Of a stretch of DNA of 64,000 bases, positions 47,516 to 55,385 are shown piece by piece. Both the position numbers and the translations under genes were made by a program. The stretch comes from Myroides profundi (GTDB taxonomy: Bacteria > Bacteroidota > Bacteroidia > Flavobacteriales > Flavobacteriaceae): positions 3,782,001 through 3,846,000 of the forward strand of contig NZ_CP010817.1 in the NCBI RefSeq assembly GCF_000833025.1. The letters run 5' to 3'. Under the pieces are notes generated by a model. That model was not told the origin of the DNA. It was given only the letters and a program-made list of their open reading frames with translations, and did no database searches. How positions within the stretch are numbered: the first letter of the stretch is position 1; every line of letters starts with the position of its first letter.

Positions 47516-47535
47516 TCATTAATAAGCACATTATT
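47503..47535. promoter_or_regulatory. Inverted repeat in the regulator/exporter intergenic region
   Basis: AATAATGTGC and GCACATTATT (10-bp perfect arms) are separated by 13 bases, a dyad that could be an operator. Its left arm overlaps the sigma-54-like -24 box. Confidence 0.45.
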
Positions 47536-47627
47536 CATTACAAATCAACAACTTAATATTTGATCAAAAAATAAACTGTTCAGTTTCGGACACTAAAACG
47601 TTCGCTTTTGAAATAAACCTTTACACT

Positions 47628-48974
47628 ATGAGAAAAACTAACGCTACAATTCTTGTATTAGACGACAATTCTGAAGTTCTTATCGCAGCAAAAATGTTGC
47701 TAAAAAGACACTTTGAAACCATATTGACGAATAATAACCCAAAAAAAATAGCAGAAATACTTTCTCAACAAGAAGTAGATGTGATTATTCTAGACATGAA
47801 TTATCGAGTAGGCTTTGAAGATGGTAAAGAAGGGATATTTTGGTTTAAAGAGATTAAAAATATTGCACCGAATACACAGATCATACTGATGACTTCTTAT
47901 GGTAATGTAGAGACTGCTGTAGAAGGTATCAAACTCGGAGCAGTAGATTATATCCTAAAACCATGGAATAACGAAGCACTTATAGAAACCGTAAAAGGAG
48001 TAGTCAAACAACTGCGCAAAAAAGAAACACTAGTAGACAAACCACAAAAAGAAGATAACGTATTTATAGGTCAGGCTCCTAGCATTCAGAAAGTATATAC
48101 GATGGCTAGTCGTGTAGCTAAAACAGATGTTAATGCACTAATATTAGGAGAGAATGGTACAGGTAAATATGTATTAGCAAAACATATACATGACAATTCT
48201 CCTCGAAAAGAGCAACCATTCATCCATGTAGACTTGGGGTCTTTAAACGAAAATCTTTTTGAGAGTGAGCTATTTGGTTATGCTAAAGGAGCTTTTACAG
48301 ATGCTAAGCAAGATACGGAAGGTCGCTTCGAAGCTGCCAATGGTGGTACTATATTCTTAGACGAAATCGGCAATGTACCTCTTCACTTACAAGCCAAACT
48401 TCTTCAAGTCATCCAATCTAAAAGCGTGATTCGACTAGGTGAGTCTAAAGCTCGTCCTGTAGACATCCGCATCATCACAGCTACGAATGCTAATATAGAA
48501 CAAGAGGTCAATGAGAAGTCATTCAGAGAAGACTTGTATTACCGTATCAACACCGTGACACTACAGCTACCGCCATTAAGAGATCGCCTAGAAGATATCT
48601 TACCTCTACTACAATTCTTTGTGGAAGAGTATGCACATAAATATGATCGTACTGTACCGAGTATTAGCGAATCTACTCAGCAAGCCTTAACTTACTACGA
48701 CTGGAAAGGGAATATACGCGAAATGCAAAACCGTGTAGAGCGTGCATTAATCCTAACAGAAGAGGATGAACTAAACCTTCATGATTTCGGTATTTCACCA
48801 ACTATGATTAACGATACCTCTACAGAAGAGAATACCTTACAAGATATGGAGCGTATCTCTATCCTTAAAGCACTAGAGAAGTACGATGGCAATATCTCTC
48901 AGACGGCTGAAGAACTAGGGTTATCTAGAGCCGCGTTATATAGAAGACTAGAAAAGTACAATATCAAAAACTAA
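47628..48974 (+). CDS. NtrC-family response regulator (receiver, AAA+, HTH)
   Basis: A 448-residue protein. Receiver domain ~6-125 with phospho-acceptor Asp56 (IILDMNY) and Lys111 (LKPW). AAA+ domain ~145-375: Walker A GENGTGK (174-180), sigma-54 contact loop GAFTDA (221-226, where the classical motif is GAFTGA), Walker B TIFLDEIGN (241-249), arginine finger region FREDLYYR. The C-terminal Fis-type helix-turn-helix is at ~408-446 (ISQTAEELGLSRAALYRRL). It should activate sigma-54 promoters when phosphorylated by the kinase gene 10 bases downstream. The divergent exporter operon is the likely target. Confidence 0.95.
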   Translation: MRKTNATILVLDDNSEVLIAAKMLLKRHFETILTNNNPKKIAEILSQQEVDVIILDMNYRVGFEDGKEGIFWFKEIKNIAPNTQIILMTSYGNVETAVEGIKLGAVDYILKPWNNEALIETVKGVVKQLRKKETLVDKPQKEDNVFIGQAPSIQKVYTMASRVAKTDVNALILGENGTGKYVLAKHIHDNSPRKEQPFIHVDLGSLNENLFESELFGYAKGAFTDAKQDTEGRFEAANGGTIFLDEIGNVPLHLQAKLLQVIQSKSVIRLGESKARPVDIRIITATNANIEQEVNEKSFREDLYYRINTVTLQLPPLRDRLEDILPLLQFFVEEYAHKYDRTVPSISESTQQALTYYDWKGNIREMQNRVERALILTEEDELNLHDFGISPTMINDTSTEENTLQDMERISILKALEKYDGNISQTAEELGLSRAALYRRLEKYNIKN

Positions 48975-48984
48975 GTTTAATCCT

Positions 48985-50310
48985 ATGCAGTCATTTCACT
49001 TTAAAGCCTTCTTGCGCATTATAGTCATCCTTCTATTAGGATTGTTAGGCATGTTCTTATTCACTAAGGATCTTGTGTATTCCTTTGTCTTGGTATGTAT
49101 ACTGATAGTCGCTTTATTCATTGAATTTTTCTTTTTTCAGAAGAAATATTACACAGCCATAGACCGTATCGTACTAGCGATGATGTATGATGACTATTCA
49201 CTTAAGACAACAAAAGAGCAACCTAATGAGACACTAAACAACTTACAGAAGCTCTACCATAAACTACAAACACAACAACAACAAAACGAAATACGCGAGC
49301 TGGTCTATCTAAATATTTTAAACAATATAGAAACAGGTATTCTAATCCTAGAGAAGAAGAGTGATAAGTGGGAAGTATTCCTTATCAATGATTACTTCTC
49401 TTCCCTATTCGACATACCGAAGATTAAGTCTTGGACAAACCTAGAACGGCTACTCCCTACACTAACCCATCATCTACAACAGCTAAACTTTAAAGAATCT
49501 AAAGAGTCTATCGATATCAAAATAGAGCATGAGGAGAAACAAACCTTTATGCTCCAAACTTCTAATACAATAAGTCAAAATCAAGAGTACTTCATCGTAT
49601 TATTAGATTCTATCCAGAAAGTATTAGAGAAAAAAGAGAAAGACACTTGGGAGAATCTAATGAAGATTATCTCTCATGAGATCATGAACTCTCTTACACC
49701 TATTCACTCACTTGCTCATAATACACAGGAGATACTAGAAGAGGAAGAGTTGTCAGAAGAAGATATGGATGATATCAAAGTAAGTATCAATACGATTGTT
49801 AACCGTACTAATCACTTACAGCAATTCATAGACAACTATAGGAAGTTAACCATGCTGACTTCTCCTAAAAAGCAGTTAGTCCCTGTTAATCGCATCATAC
49901 AGATGAGTATAGAGACTCTGATGCCTCTATTCAAAAATAACGGTATCCAAGTACAAACAAACTTAAATCTGCAGATCAATCTAGAGTGGGACATTAAACA
50001 GATGGAGCAAGTATTTATCAACTTATTGACTAATGCGATACACGCCACTGCCAAACAAGAGGTAAAAGAAATCCATATCAACTTATACGAAAAGAACAAT
50101 CGTATCTACATAGATATAGAAGACAGTGGACTAGGAATCATCCCTGAGATTAAAGAAAAAATATTTATTCCTTTCTACACCACCCGTGAAGAAGGTGCAG
50201 GTATTGGACTACCTCTATCTAAGAATATCGTAGAGATGCACAATGGGTACCTAACGTATCACAGACGAGAAGACAGAACAGTCTTCAGTCTTAACTTCCC
50301 ACTGTATTAA
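48985..50310 (+). CDS. Membrane sensor histidine kinase, partner of the NtrC-type regulator
   Basis: A 441-residue kinase. Two transmembrane helices (~10-28 and ~32-50) with only a few residues between them, so it has almost no periplasmic sensor and probably senses within the membrane or through a partner. A PAS-like region follows (~108-215), then the dimerisation H-box SHEIMNSLTPIHSL, N-box INLLTNAIHAT, G1 DSGLGI and G2 GAGIGLPLSK. It ends FSLNFPLY. It lies 10 bases after the regulator gene on the same strand. A sensor without an exposed domain, beside permeases rich in exposed domains, suggests that the exporter itself may take part in sensing (inference). Confidence 0.94.
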   Translation: MQSFHFKAFLRIIVILLLGLLGMFLFTKDLVYSFVLVCILIVALFIEFFFFQKKYYTAIDRIVLAMMYDDYSLKTTKEQPNETLNNLQKLYHKLQTQQQQNEIRELVYLNILNNIETGILILEKKSDKWEVFLINDYFSSLFDIPKIKSWTNLERLLPTLTHHLQQLNFKESKESIDIKIEHEEKQTFMLQTSNTISQNQEYFIVLLDSIQKVLEKKEKDTWENLMKIISHEIMNSLTPIHSLAHNTQEILEEEELSEEDMDDIKVSINTIVNRTNHLQQFIDNYRKLTMLTSPKKQLVPVNRIIQMSIETLMPLFKNNGIQVQTNLNLQINLEWDIKQMEQVFINLLTNAIHATAKQEVKEIHINLYEKNNRIYIDIEDSGLGIIPEIKEKIFIPFYTTREEGAGIGLPLSKNIVEMHNGYLTYHRREDRTVFSLNFPLY

Positions 50311-50365
50311 ATTAATTAGGTATTTGGAGTTAGGAATTACACCTAGGGCATAATATCCAGTATCT

Positions 50366-50392
50366 TGTCATTCCGACGATAGGAGGAATCAC
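50366..50392. repeat. REP-like intergenic element
   Basis: The stretch beginning TGTCATTCCGACGATAGGAG and ending GGAATCAC (ATTCC / GGAAT short stem) resembles the 'GTCATTCCGA...GGAATC' intergenic repeats known from many Bacteroidota genomes. The surrounding 50340-50480 is GC-richer than the neighbourhood. Single copy in this window. Confidence 0.4.
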
Positions 50393-50458
50393 ACTAACAT
50401 ATCCACTAAGCCACAAACGCATTTAGCCCACACGCCTCCTGACTACGTCAAAGTACAG

Positions 50459-50474
50459 ACGCATTATCATGCGT
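50459..50474. repeat. Small hairpin ACGCAT / ATGCGT
   Basis: Six-bp perfect arms with a TATC loop in the same repeat-like region. A second hairpin, AAAATGTCT / AGACATTTT, follows at 50496-50516. Neither has a good T-run. Confidence 0.4.
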
Positions 50475-50571
50475 GTCACACAATGGACATCACTAAAAAT
50501 GTCTACTAGACATTTTCTTAATACCCCACCTTTTTGACCATAAATACTATCAAAAAGAGGTTATTATAAAT

Positions 50572-50605
50572 AACAAAACTCCACTTATTAGGTGGAGTTT
50601 TGTTA
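50572..50605 (-). terminator. Intrinsic terminator of the 50606 gene
   Basis: AACAAAACTCCAC / GTGGAGTTTTGTT, a 13-bp perfect stem with a 7-base loop, directly after the stop codon on the minus strand. Confidence 0.78.
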
Positions 50606-51388
50606 TTATTTAAACTGTTTAACTTTCAAAGCTATTTCTTCTAATAATTCATCTGTTATTCCAATACTTAATTGATTTGTATGAATCACAACCCTTTTAG
50701 GGTCTTTTAGACTATCATAATGCACATTTATATAATTTGTTTTTGTTACATCAATAGTACTGCATTCAGTATCAAATTTCACATTAAATATTTTCTCAAT
50801 ATCTATATCAAAATCTCTAACGTAATGACCAGCAGCCACTATAATAATAGGAAAATCTAAATAAAAAGTATTTGATAAGAATACTTTTCTTTTTTCTAAA
50901 CTAGCTATTCTTTCCTTACTATCTACATTAGCACTTTTTTTTCCAGAAGCTTCACTTAATTCTGTAATAAAAGAGTTCTCTAAGAAGTTAATATACTCAC
51001 TTTTAACTCCTTTATTATAAATCTTATCATATAACTTTTGATAATTAAACCAAGTTTTACTTGCACCTCCTTCTCCTTTAACTTTACCAGTTGCATCTAT
51101 AGAATAGACTGTGTTTTTTTGCCCTTTATATGGATAAAGTGGATTAAACGATGTATTATCTTCAAACCAATTCTGAACCTCTTCTTGAGATAAATTATTA
51201 TCAATATTATTTACCCAGTTCAAATAATTCCCTTTTATTTCACTACTATATTCCTCTCTACTACTTTCAACATCAATTGCAGCTTCTTTACCTATAAACA
51301 ATATTTTCCCCATAGGGTTACCTTTTCCAATATAAAGTTCGTCTTTATTTATTGCTATTAAATCTTTAAAATTTTTAGTATACCCCAT
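50606..51388 (-). CDS. Unrecognised protein, possibly uracil-DNA-glycosylase-like fold
   Basis: A 260-residue cytoplasmic protein without signal or membrane segments. I do not firmly recognise it. GNPMGKILFIGKEAAID (about 21-37) near the start, PIIIVAAGHYVRD in the middle and VVIHTNQLSIGITDELLEEIA near the end recall the strand-loop arrangement of uracil-DNA-glycosylase-like proteins, in which a Gly-rich first loop and a late His loop form the active site, but the usual GMNPG and HPS motifs are not exact. It sits alone between repeat-like DNA and a small membrane-protein gene and is more AT-rich than its neighbours, so it may be accessory or acquired. The fold suggestion is weak. Confidence 0.6.
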   Translation of the reverse strand: MGYTKNFKDLIAINKDELYIGKGNPMGKILFIGKEAAIDVESSREEYSSEIKGNYLNWVNNIDNNLSQEEVQNWFEDNTSFNPLYPYKGQKNTVYSIDATGKVKGEGGASKTWFNYQKLYDKIYNKGVKSEYINFLENSFITELSEASGKKSANVDSKERIASLEKRKVFLSNTFYLDFPIIIVAAGHYVRDFDIDIEKIFNVKFDTECSTIDVTKTNYINVHYDSLKDPKRVVIHTNQLSIGITDELLEEIALKVKQFK

Positions 51389-51490
51389 AATATTAATCTT
51401 TTTTCTTATAAAGATAATGTAAGATGTAAGAACCTGAAAATTGAGTCATGACTTTTTACAACCATATTAGCTTCTACTTACAGTCCACTC

Positions 51491-52021
51491 CTATCTCACC
51501 TCTTCATGATATTCTTTGATCTCCTGATGTATAGCTCTACCATCACCTTCAATATATTCTCCAGAGAGAGCATCAAATAAACTCAATCCAAATATTCGAT
51601 TAAATACACTACTGTACAAAGGCAATTGATTAAACACAAGATCTTTATTCTTCATCTTAACCCCTATCCCATGCTTGTTGCGAAAGCCAATGTATATCAC
51701 TTCTTCTATATCACTCCACTTGAGTGTAATCCCTCTCTCATAATTAATAATCTCATTGGGTGTAAGTCTTAATAGAACTTGTCTATTTGCTGATTTTCTT
51801 AACAAGATAATGCCTGAGGTTATCCAGATTATCCCTACCCCTATGAATAGTGATAACAATAAAGTCATCTGCCAGAATGATATAAATAACGCGATACTCA
51901 CCTCCACATCTCTAAGTATAAAATAACACAGCACTAATCCGAATATTAAACCTATAGCACCTATGATCACAAGGCTTCTCCCCATACTAGAACCATAATA
52001 ATATACTTTCTCTTCTTTCAT
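51491..52021 (-). CDS. Small membrane protein, STM3941-like, with PH-like C-terminal half
   Basis: A 176-residue protein with two hydrophobic segments (~15-34 and ~43-72) and then a soluble C-terminal part (LLRLTPNEIINYERGITLKWSDIEEVIYIGF) whose strand pattern is that of bacterial PH-like domains found in STM3941-type proteins. No catalytic residues. It lies 102 bases upstream of the 50606 gene on the same strand, with no terminator between, so cotranscription is possible. Function unknown. Confidence 0.66.
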   Translation of the reverse strand: MKEEKVYYYGSSMGRSLVIIGAIGLIFGLVLCYFILRDVEVSIALFISFWQMTLLLSLFIGVGIIWITSGIILLRKSANRQVLLRLTPNEIINYERGITLKWSDIEEVIYIGFRNKHGIGVKMKNKDLVFNQLPLYSSVFNRIFGLSLFDALSGEYIEGDGRAIHQEIKEYHEEVR

Positions 52022-52134
52022 TCAGATATTTTTTAGTAAATATAATGATATCAGAAAAACAAAGCCTATACTGATAAGTAACAACTAACTAATCATTCGT
52101 TTTTTCTACCCCCTTCAACACTGCACCAACACAT

Positions 52135-52205
52135 CTTCAATACTTCTTCAAGAAATAAGCCCTCTACTAGAGCAATCTTGGGGAAATGTTGAAGAAGTCT
52201 TGAAG
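52135..52205. repeat. Imperfect inverted repeat
   Basis: CTTCAATACTTCTTCAA and TTGAAGAAGTCTTGAAG match at 15 of 17 positions and enclose 37 bases. It could be the folded remnant of a mobile or repetitive element. Confidence 0.5.
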
Positions 52206-52366
52206 GAGTTCACTCAAAAGTACGCTATATATAGGATTAAAGGCTATTCTGGTTTTTAATCTATAAAAACAAAAATAACCACAAACAATTAAAAATCACT
52301 AGTTTAAACTATTAAAATCTCAATATGAATGCAGAAAAACTATGCCTGTTTTTAAAAAAAAGACAC

Positions 52367-52390
52367 AAAAAAAGGCTTCAATAGCCTAAA
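52367..52390 (-). terminator. Terminator-like hairpin 194 bases past the alkyltransferase-like gene
   Basis: On the minus strand AGGCT / AGCCT closes a 5-base loop and runs into T7. It could be the end of the trmB operon with a long 3' leader, or of an unannotated small RNA between 52390 and 52583. Confidence 0.5.
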
Positions 52391-52583
52391 TACATAAAAA
52401 AATAGTGAATAAAGAGTCTTCTAAAGCTCTTAAAAAGGAAATAACAGATGTCTATAAGAGAAAAATAGACCTCTTTCTGTGAAAATAAGAAGCAAACAAA
52501 CTAATTCAAAATATGAACTAATAATATCTAAATAATTGGATTAAAATACACTACTAGAGAAAATAAGTGATTTATAAGGTTAT

Positions 52584-52919
52584 TTATTCTCCTTCGTACA
52601 CAGTAGGTTCCCAAAGGAGTTCTTTAAAATTGACCACTTTATTATCTACTACCTCCACACCTTCATTCTCTAATAATTGTTGCATTAGATTCGTTCCATC
52701 AAAATGAAATTTACCTGTCAATAATCCATTTCGATTGACTACACGATGTGCAGGTACTGTATCATCATCATGAGATGCATTCATCGCATAACCTACCATA
52801 CGAGCAGAACGCGCTGCACCGATAGCTCTAGCTATAGCACCGTAAGTGGTCACTCTACCTACTGGTATCTGTCTCGCAACAGAGAAAACTCGTTCAAAGA
52901 AATTAGCCTGCTTGTCCAT
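52584..52919 (-). CDS. Alkyltransferase-like protein (MGMT fold without the reactive cysteine)
   Basis: A 111-residue protein consisting of the MGMT DNA-binding domain: GRVTTYGAIARAIG (21-34) and the helix with ARMVGYAMNASH. The active-site motif PCHRV of O6-alkylguanine transferases reads PAHRV, with Ala57 in place of Cys, so it cannot accept the alkyl group. Such ATL proteins bind and flip O6-alkylguanine and pass the lesion to nucleotide excision repair. Its ATG overlaps the LysE-family gene stop by one base; it is the last gene of the trmB operon. Confidence 0.88.
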   Translation of the reverse strand: MDKQANFFERVFSVARQIPVGRVTTYGAIARAIGAARSARMVGYAMNASHDDDTVPAHRVVNRNGLLTGKFHFDGTNLMQQLLENEGVEVVDNKVVNFKELLWEPTVYEGE

Positions 52920-53545
52920 TACTTCAATAACTTATATATCGTGATCAAGCAGATAATCCCCGTAATAGTCCCAATTACGTAATTAATATTGCGCAGGATA
53001 AAAGCATCTTCTCTAGAGGGTTTCTTAAAAAAGGAGATATAGAGATAAAACATCATCGCTGACCCTATCACTACCCCTAATGAGAAGAATATAGTACATA
53101 TCAAATCAAAGATATGATAGTCATAGGTAGCTAAAGTGATACTTAAAAAAACGTAGTAGGGAATTAAGAATACATTGATCGAAGCTAAGAAAAGCCCGTA
53201 TACAAAAGGCGACTTACTCTTCTTAGGATTATTCTTTTTCTTCATCTCTTTTTTCTTTGCAAAAAAGAAGAAGTAAATCGTCAATATCGCAAAAATAACT
53301 AGACCGATTTCGTGTAATGCCTCTGTAATACTCGGGCTAGAATCAATAAGCTTAGAAAAGAATATGGCGATAAATGTCTGAATAAAAATAACTGTTGAAG
53401 CTCCTAAGACGTACGAAAAAGCATTGCGCCCTCCTTCTTCCTTAGCAATCTTGACAGCTGTCATATTAAGCAGCCCTGGAAGAGAAACTCCCAAGGTAGC
53501 TGCTAAAAAACCGAAAAATAAAAGTGTGACAACTTCTACTCCCAT
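52919..53545 (-). CDS. LysE/RhtB-family exporter-like membrane protein
   Basis: A 208-residue inner-membrane protein with about six hydrophobic helices. The N-terminus FGFLAATLGVSLPGLLNMTAVKIA carries the LysE-family pattern GxxxPGPxxxxt in a slightly altered form (LPGLLNM), and the second helix GGRNAFSYVLGASTVIF follows. The loop at ~100-112 is lysine-rich (KKKEMKKKNNPKK), a cytoplasmic signature. Members export amino acids or related metabolites. It starts 1 base after trmB's stop and overlaps the alkyltransferase-like gene. The substrate is unknown. Confidence 0.82.
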   Translation of the reverse strand: MGVEVVTLLFFGFLAATLGVSLPGLLNMTAVKIAKEEGGRNAFSYVLGASTVIFIQTFIAIFFSKLIDSSPSITEALHEIGLVIFAILTIYFFFFAKKKEMKKKNNPKKSKSPFVYGLFLASINVFLIPYYVFLSITLATYDYHIFDLICTIFFSLGVVIGSAMMFYLYISFFKKPSREDAFILRNINYVIGTITGIICLITIYKLLK

Positions 53546-53546
53546 C

Positions 53547-54218
53547 TTACTTAATTCTAAATTGAATGTAAGTTATAGGTTTATTTTGTTCTAAATACTG
53601 TGATTCGTAAAAAGTTTGAATTTCTGTTACTACCGCAGGTGCACCTTCATTTTTATAAATGTGGTGATTAGCATAAATAACTTCGTGCCCTTCTCCATGT
53701 AGAAGCCCTAATGTATATCCATGCATGAACTCGCTGTCCGTCTTTAAGTTCATAATACCATCCTCTGATAAGATATTCTTATAACGCTTAAGGAATTCAC
53801 TATTCGTTAGACGGTGTTTAGTACGTTTATACTTAATCTGAGGGTCTGGGAAAGTAATCCAGATTTCACTCACTTCACCTGCTGCAAAAGCATGCTCTAT
53901 TAATTCGATTTGTGTACGTAAGAAAGCTACATTAGTCATTCCTGACTCTACAGCTGTCTTAGCCCCACGCCAAAAACGAGCACCTTTAATATCAATACCA
54001 ATAAAGTTTTTCTCAGGAAAACGCTTCGCTAGCTCTACTGTATATTCTCCTTTTCCACATCCTAGTTCTAATACAATAGGATTATCATTCTTAAAAACAT
54101 CTTTATTCCAATTACCTTTTTGTGGTAACTCTCCTATCATGTCTTCTCTAGTCGGCTGATATACAATATCAAAAGTTTCGTTCTCTCTGAATCGCTTTAG
54201 TTTATTTTTACTTCCCAC
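53547..54218 (-). CDS. trmB: tRNA (guanine-N7-)-methyltransferase
   Basis: A 223-residue SAM-dependent enzyme that makes m7G46 in the variable loop of tRNA. Seen: the SAM-binding LELGCGKGEYTVELA, FIGIDIKGARFWRGA, the TrmB signature ITFPDPQIKYKRTKHRLTN and, near the end, the conserved EIQTFYESQ. Length and start (MGSKNKLKRFRENETF) fit the Bacteroidota family. It is the first gene of a three-gene operon with the LysE-family exporter and the alkyltransferase-like protein. The candidate -7 element TAATTTTG lies at 54245-54252. Confidence 0.96.
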   Translation of the reverse strand: MGSKNKLKRFRENETFDIVYQPTREDMIGELPQKGNWNKDVFKNDNPIVLELGCGKGEYTVELAKRFPEKNFIGIDIKGARFWRGAKTAVESGMTNVAFLRTQIELIEHAFAAGEVSEIWITFPDPQIKYKRTKHRLTNSEFLKRYKNILSEDGIMNLKTDSEFMHGYTLGLLHGEGHEVIYANHHIYKNEGAPAVVTEIQTFYESQYLEQNKPITYIQFRIK

Positions 54219-54244
54219 GTGATATACTTCATTATAAATTTGCG

Positions 54245-54252
54245 CAAAATTA
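54245..54252 (-). promoter_or_regulatory. Candidate -7 promoter element for trmB
   Basis: The minus strand reads TAATTTTG (TAnnTTTG), 27 bases upstream of the ATG. Motif match only. Confidence 0.38.
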
Positions 54253-54320
54253 AGTAATTATAGTGAAACTATACTATTTTAATTTTATACGCAACAAATA
54301 GATACCTTATTGGATAATAA

Positions 54321-55382
54321 TTAATTATCAGTAGGGTCTACTAAAGCTTTCTCTAAAGTGAAAGAGAACTCCGATCCATAACCGAAACTACTCTCTACGT
54401 AAATATGCTCTTCATGCGCCTCTACGATATGCTTCACGATAGACAATCCTAATCCAGAACCACCCACTGCTCTAGCTCCACTCTTATCAATGCGATAAAA
54501 ACGCTCGAATAGACGAGAGACATTCTCTTTCTTAATACCAAGACCATTGTCCGTAACACGGATAATCAATTTGTTTTTCACTAGGTCTTCGATAGTTACT
54601 TCTGTAGTTCCTTTGTCTTTACCATATTTAATAGAGTTATCTATTAGGTTAGTGATGACTTGTCCTATGCGTTCTTTATCCCCTACTACATAAATAGGTT
54701 TGTTATAATTCAGATCGAAGATTAGAGATATATTTCTTTTCTTGGCTTTATAATCTAAAAAGTCAAAGGCATGTCGAATCGTCTCTACAATATCAAAAGT
54801 CACGATATTAAGATGTAGATCACCAGACTCAAGCTTAGTAATCATATCTAAGTCATTAACGATATAGATAAGACGATCTACACTCTGAGCGGCGCGCTCT
54901 ATATAACGATCTCTGACCTTAAGATCATTAATCGCACCATCCTGTAAAGTCTCTAAATAACTCTGTATTGTGAATAGAGGAGTCTTTAGTTCATGAGATA
55001 TATTCCCTAAGAACTCTCTTCTATACTCTTCTCTCACTTGAAGAGACTCAATCTCAATCTTCTTGTTTTTAGCAAATTTCTGAATTTCTTCTGTCAAGGT
55101 CTGCATATCAGTCGTCACGGCTTTACTTCTCAGCTCAGCATGTTCTAACAGAGAGACATTGTCATATATTTTTTTTATTCTTCTGTAGATAAAGTGTTCT
55201 ACGCGATACTGAAGAATAAAAAAGGACATCGTAAATAAGATTAAAAGATATCCTAACACTATCCAAACTGGGATGTTTAGATAAAATACACCTATAGGAA
55301 AGGTTACAATAAAGCTTATCAAGGTAATAGAAGATGAAGACTTTATTGCAAACTTATAAGAGTTTTTAAACTTTGTAGCCAT
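54321..55382 (-). CDS. PhoR-like sensor histidine kinase
   Basis: A 353-residue inner-membrane kinase. Two transmembrane helices (~17-35 and ~39-57) again leave little periplasmic loop, as in PhoR, which senses phosphate through the Pst system. A coiled helical linker follows (~75-120), then the H-box FLGNISHELKTPLF, N-box NLIDNSIKYG, G1 DNGLGI and G2 GSGLGLSIV. It starts 3 bases after the response-regulator gene stop. The PhoR assignment rests on architecture, the PhoB-type partner and general resemblance; another OmpR-class kinase is possible. Confidence 0.88.
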   Translation of the reverse strand: MATKFKNSYKFAIKSSSSITLISFIVTFPIGVFYLNIPVWIVLGYLLILFTMSFFILQYRVEHFIYRRIKKIYDNVSLLEHAELRSKAVTTDMQTLTEEIQKFAKNKKIEIESLQVREEYRREFLGNISHELKTPLFTIQSYLETLQDGAINDLKVRDRYIERAAQSVDRLIYIVNDLDMITKLESGDLHLNIVTFDIVETIRHAFDFLDYKAKKRNISLIFDLNYNKPIYVVGDKERIGQVITNLIDNSIKYGKDKGTTEVTIEDLVKNKLIIRVTDNGLGIKKENVSRLFERFYRIDKSGARAVGGSGLGLSIVKHIVEAHEEHIYVESSFGYGSEFSFTLEKALVDPTDN

Positions 55383-55385
55383 TAA

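Larger units (their letters stand above)
52022..52583. other. 562-base gene-free region with hairpins
   Basis: No credible ORF. It holds an imperfect 17-bp inverted repeat (52135-52151 against 52189-52205) and a minus-strand terminator-like hairpin at 52369-52390. The rest is AT-rich. It may be repeat remnant, or may encode a small RNA ending at the hairpin. Confidence 0.45.
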
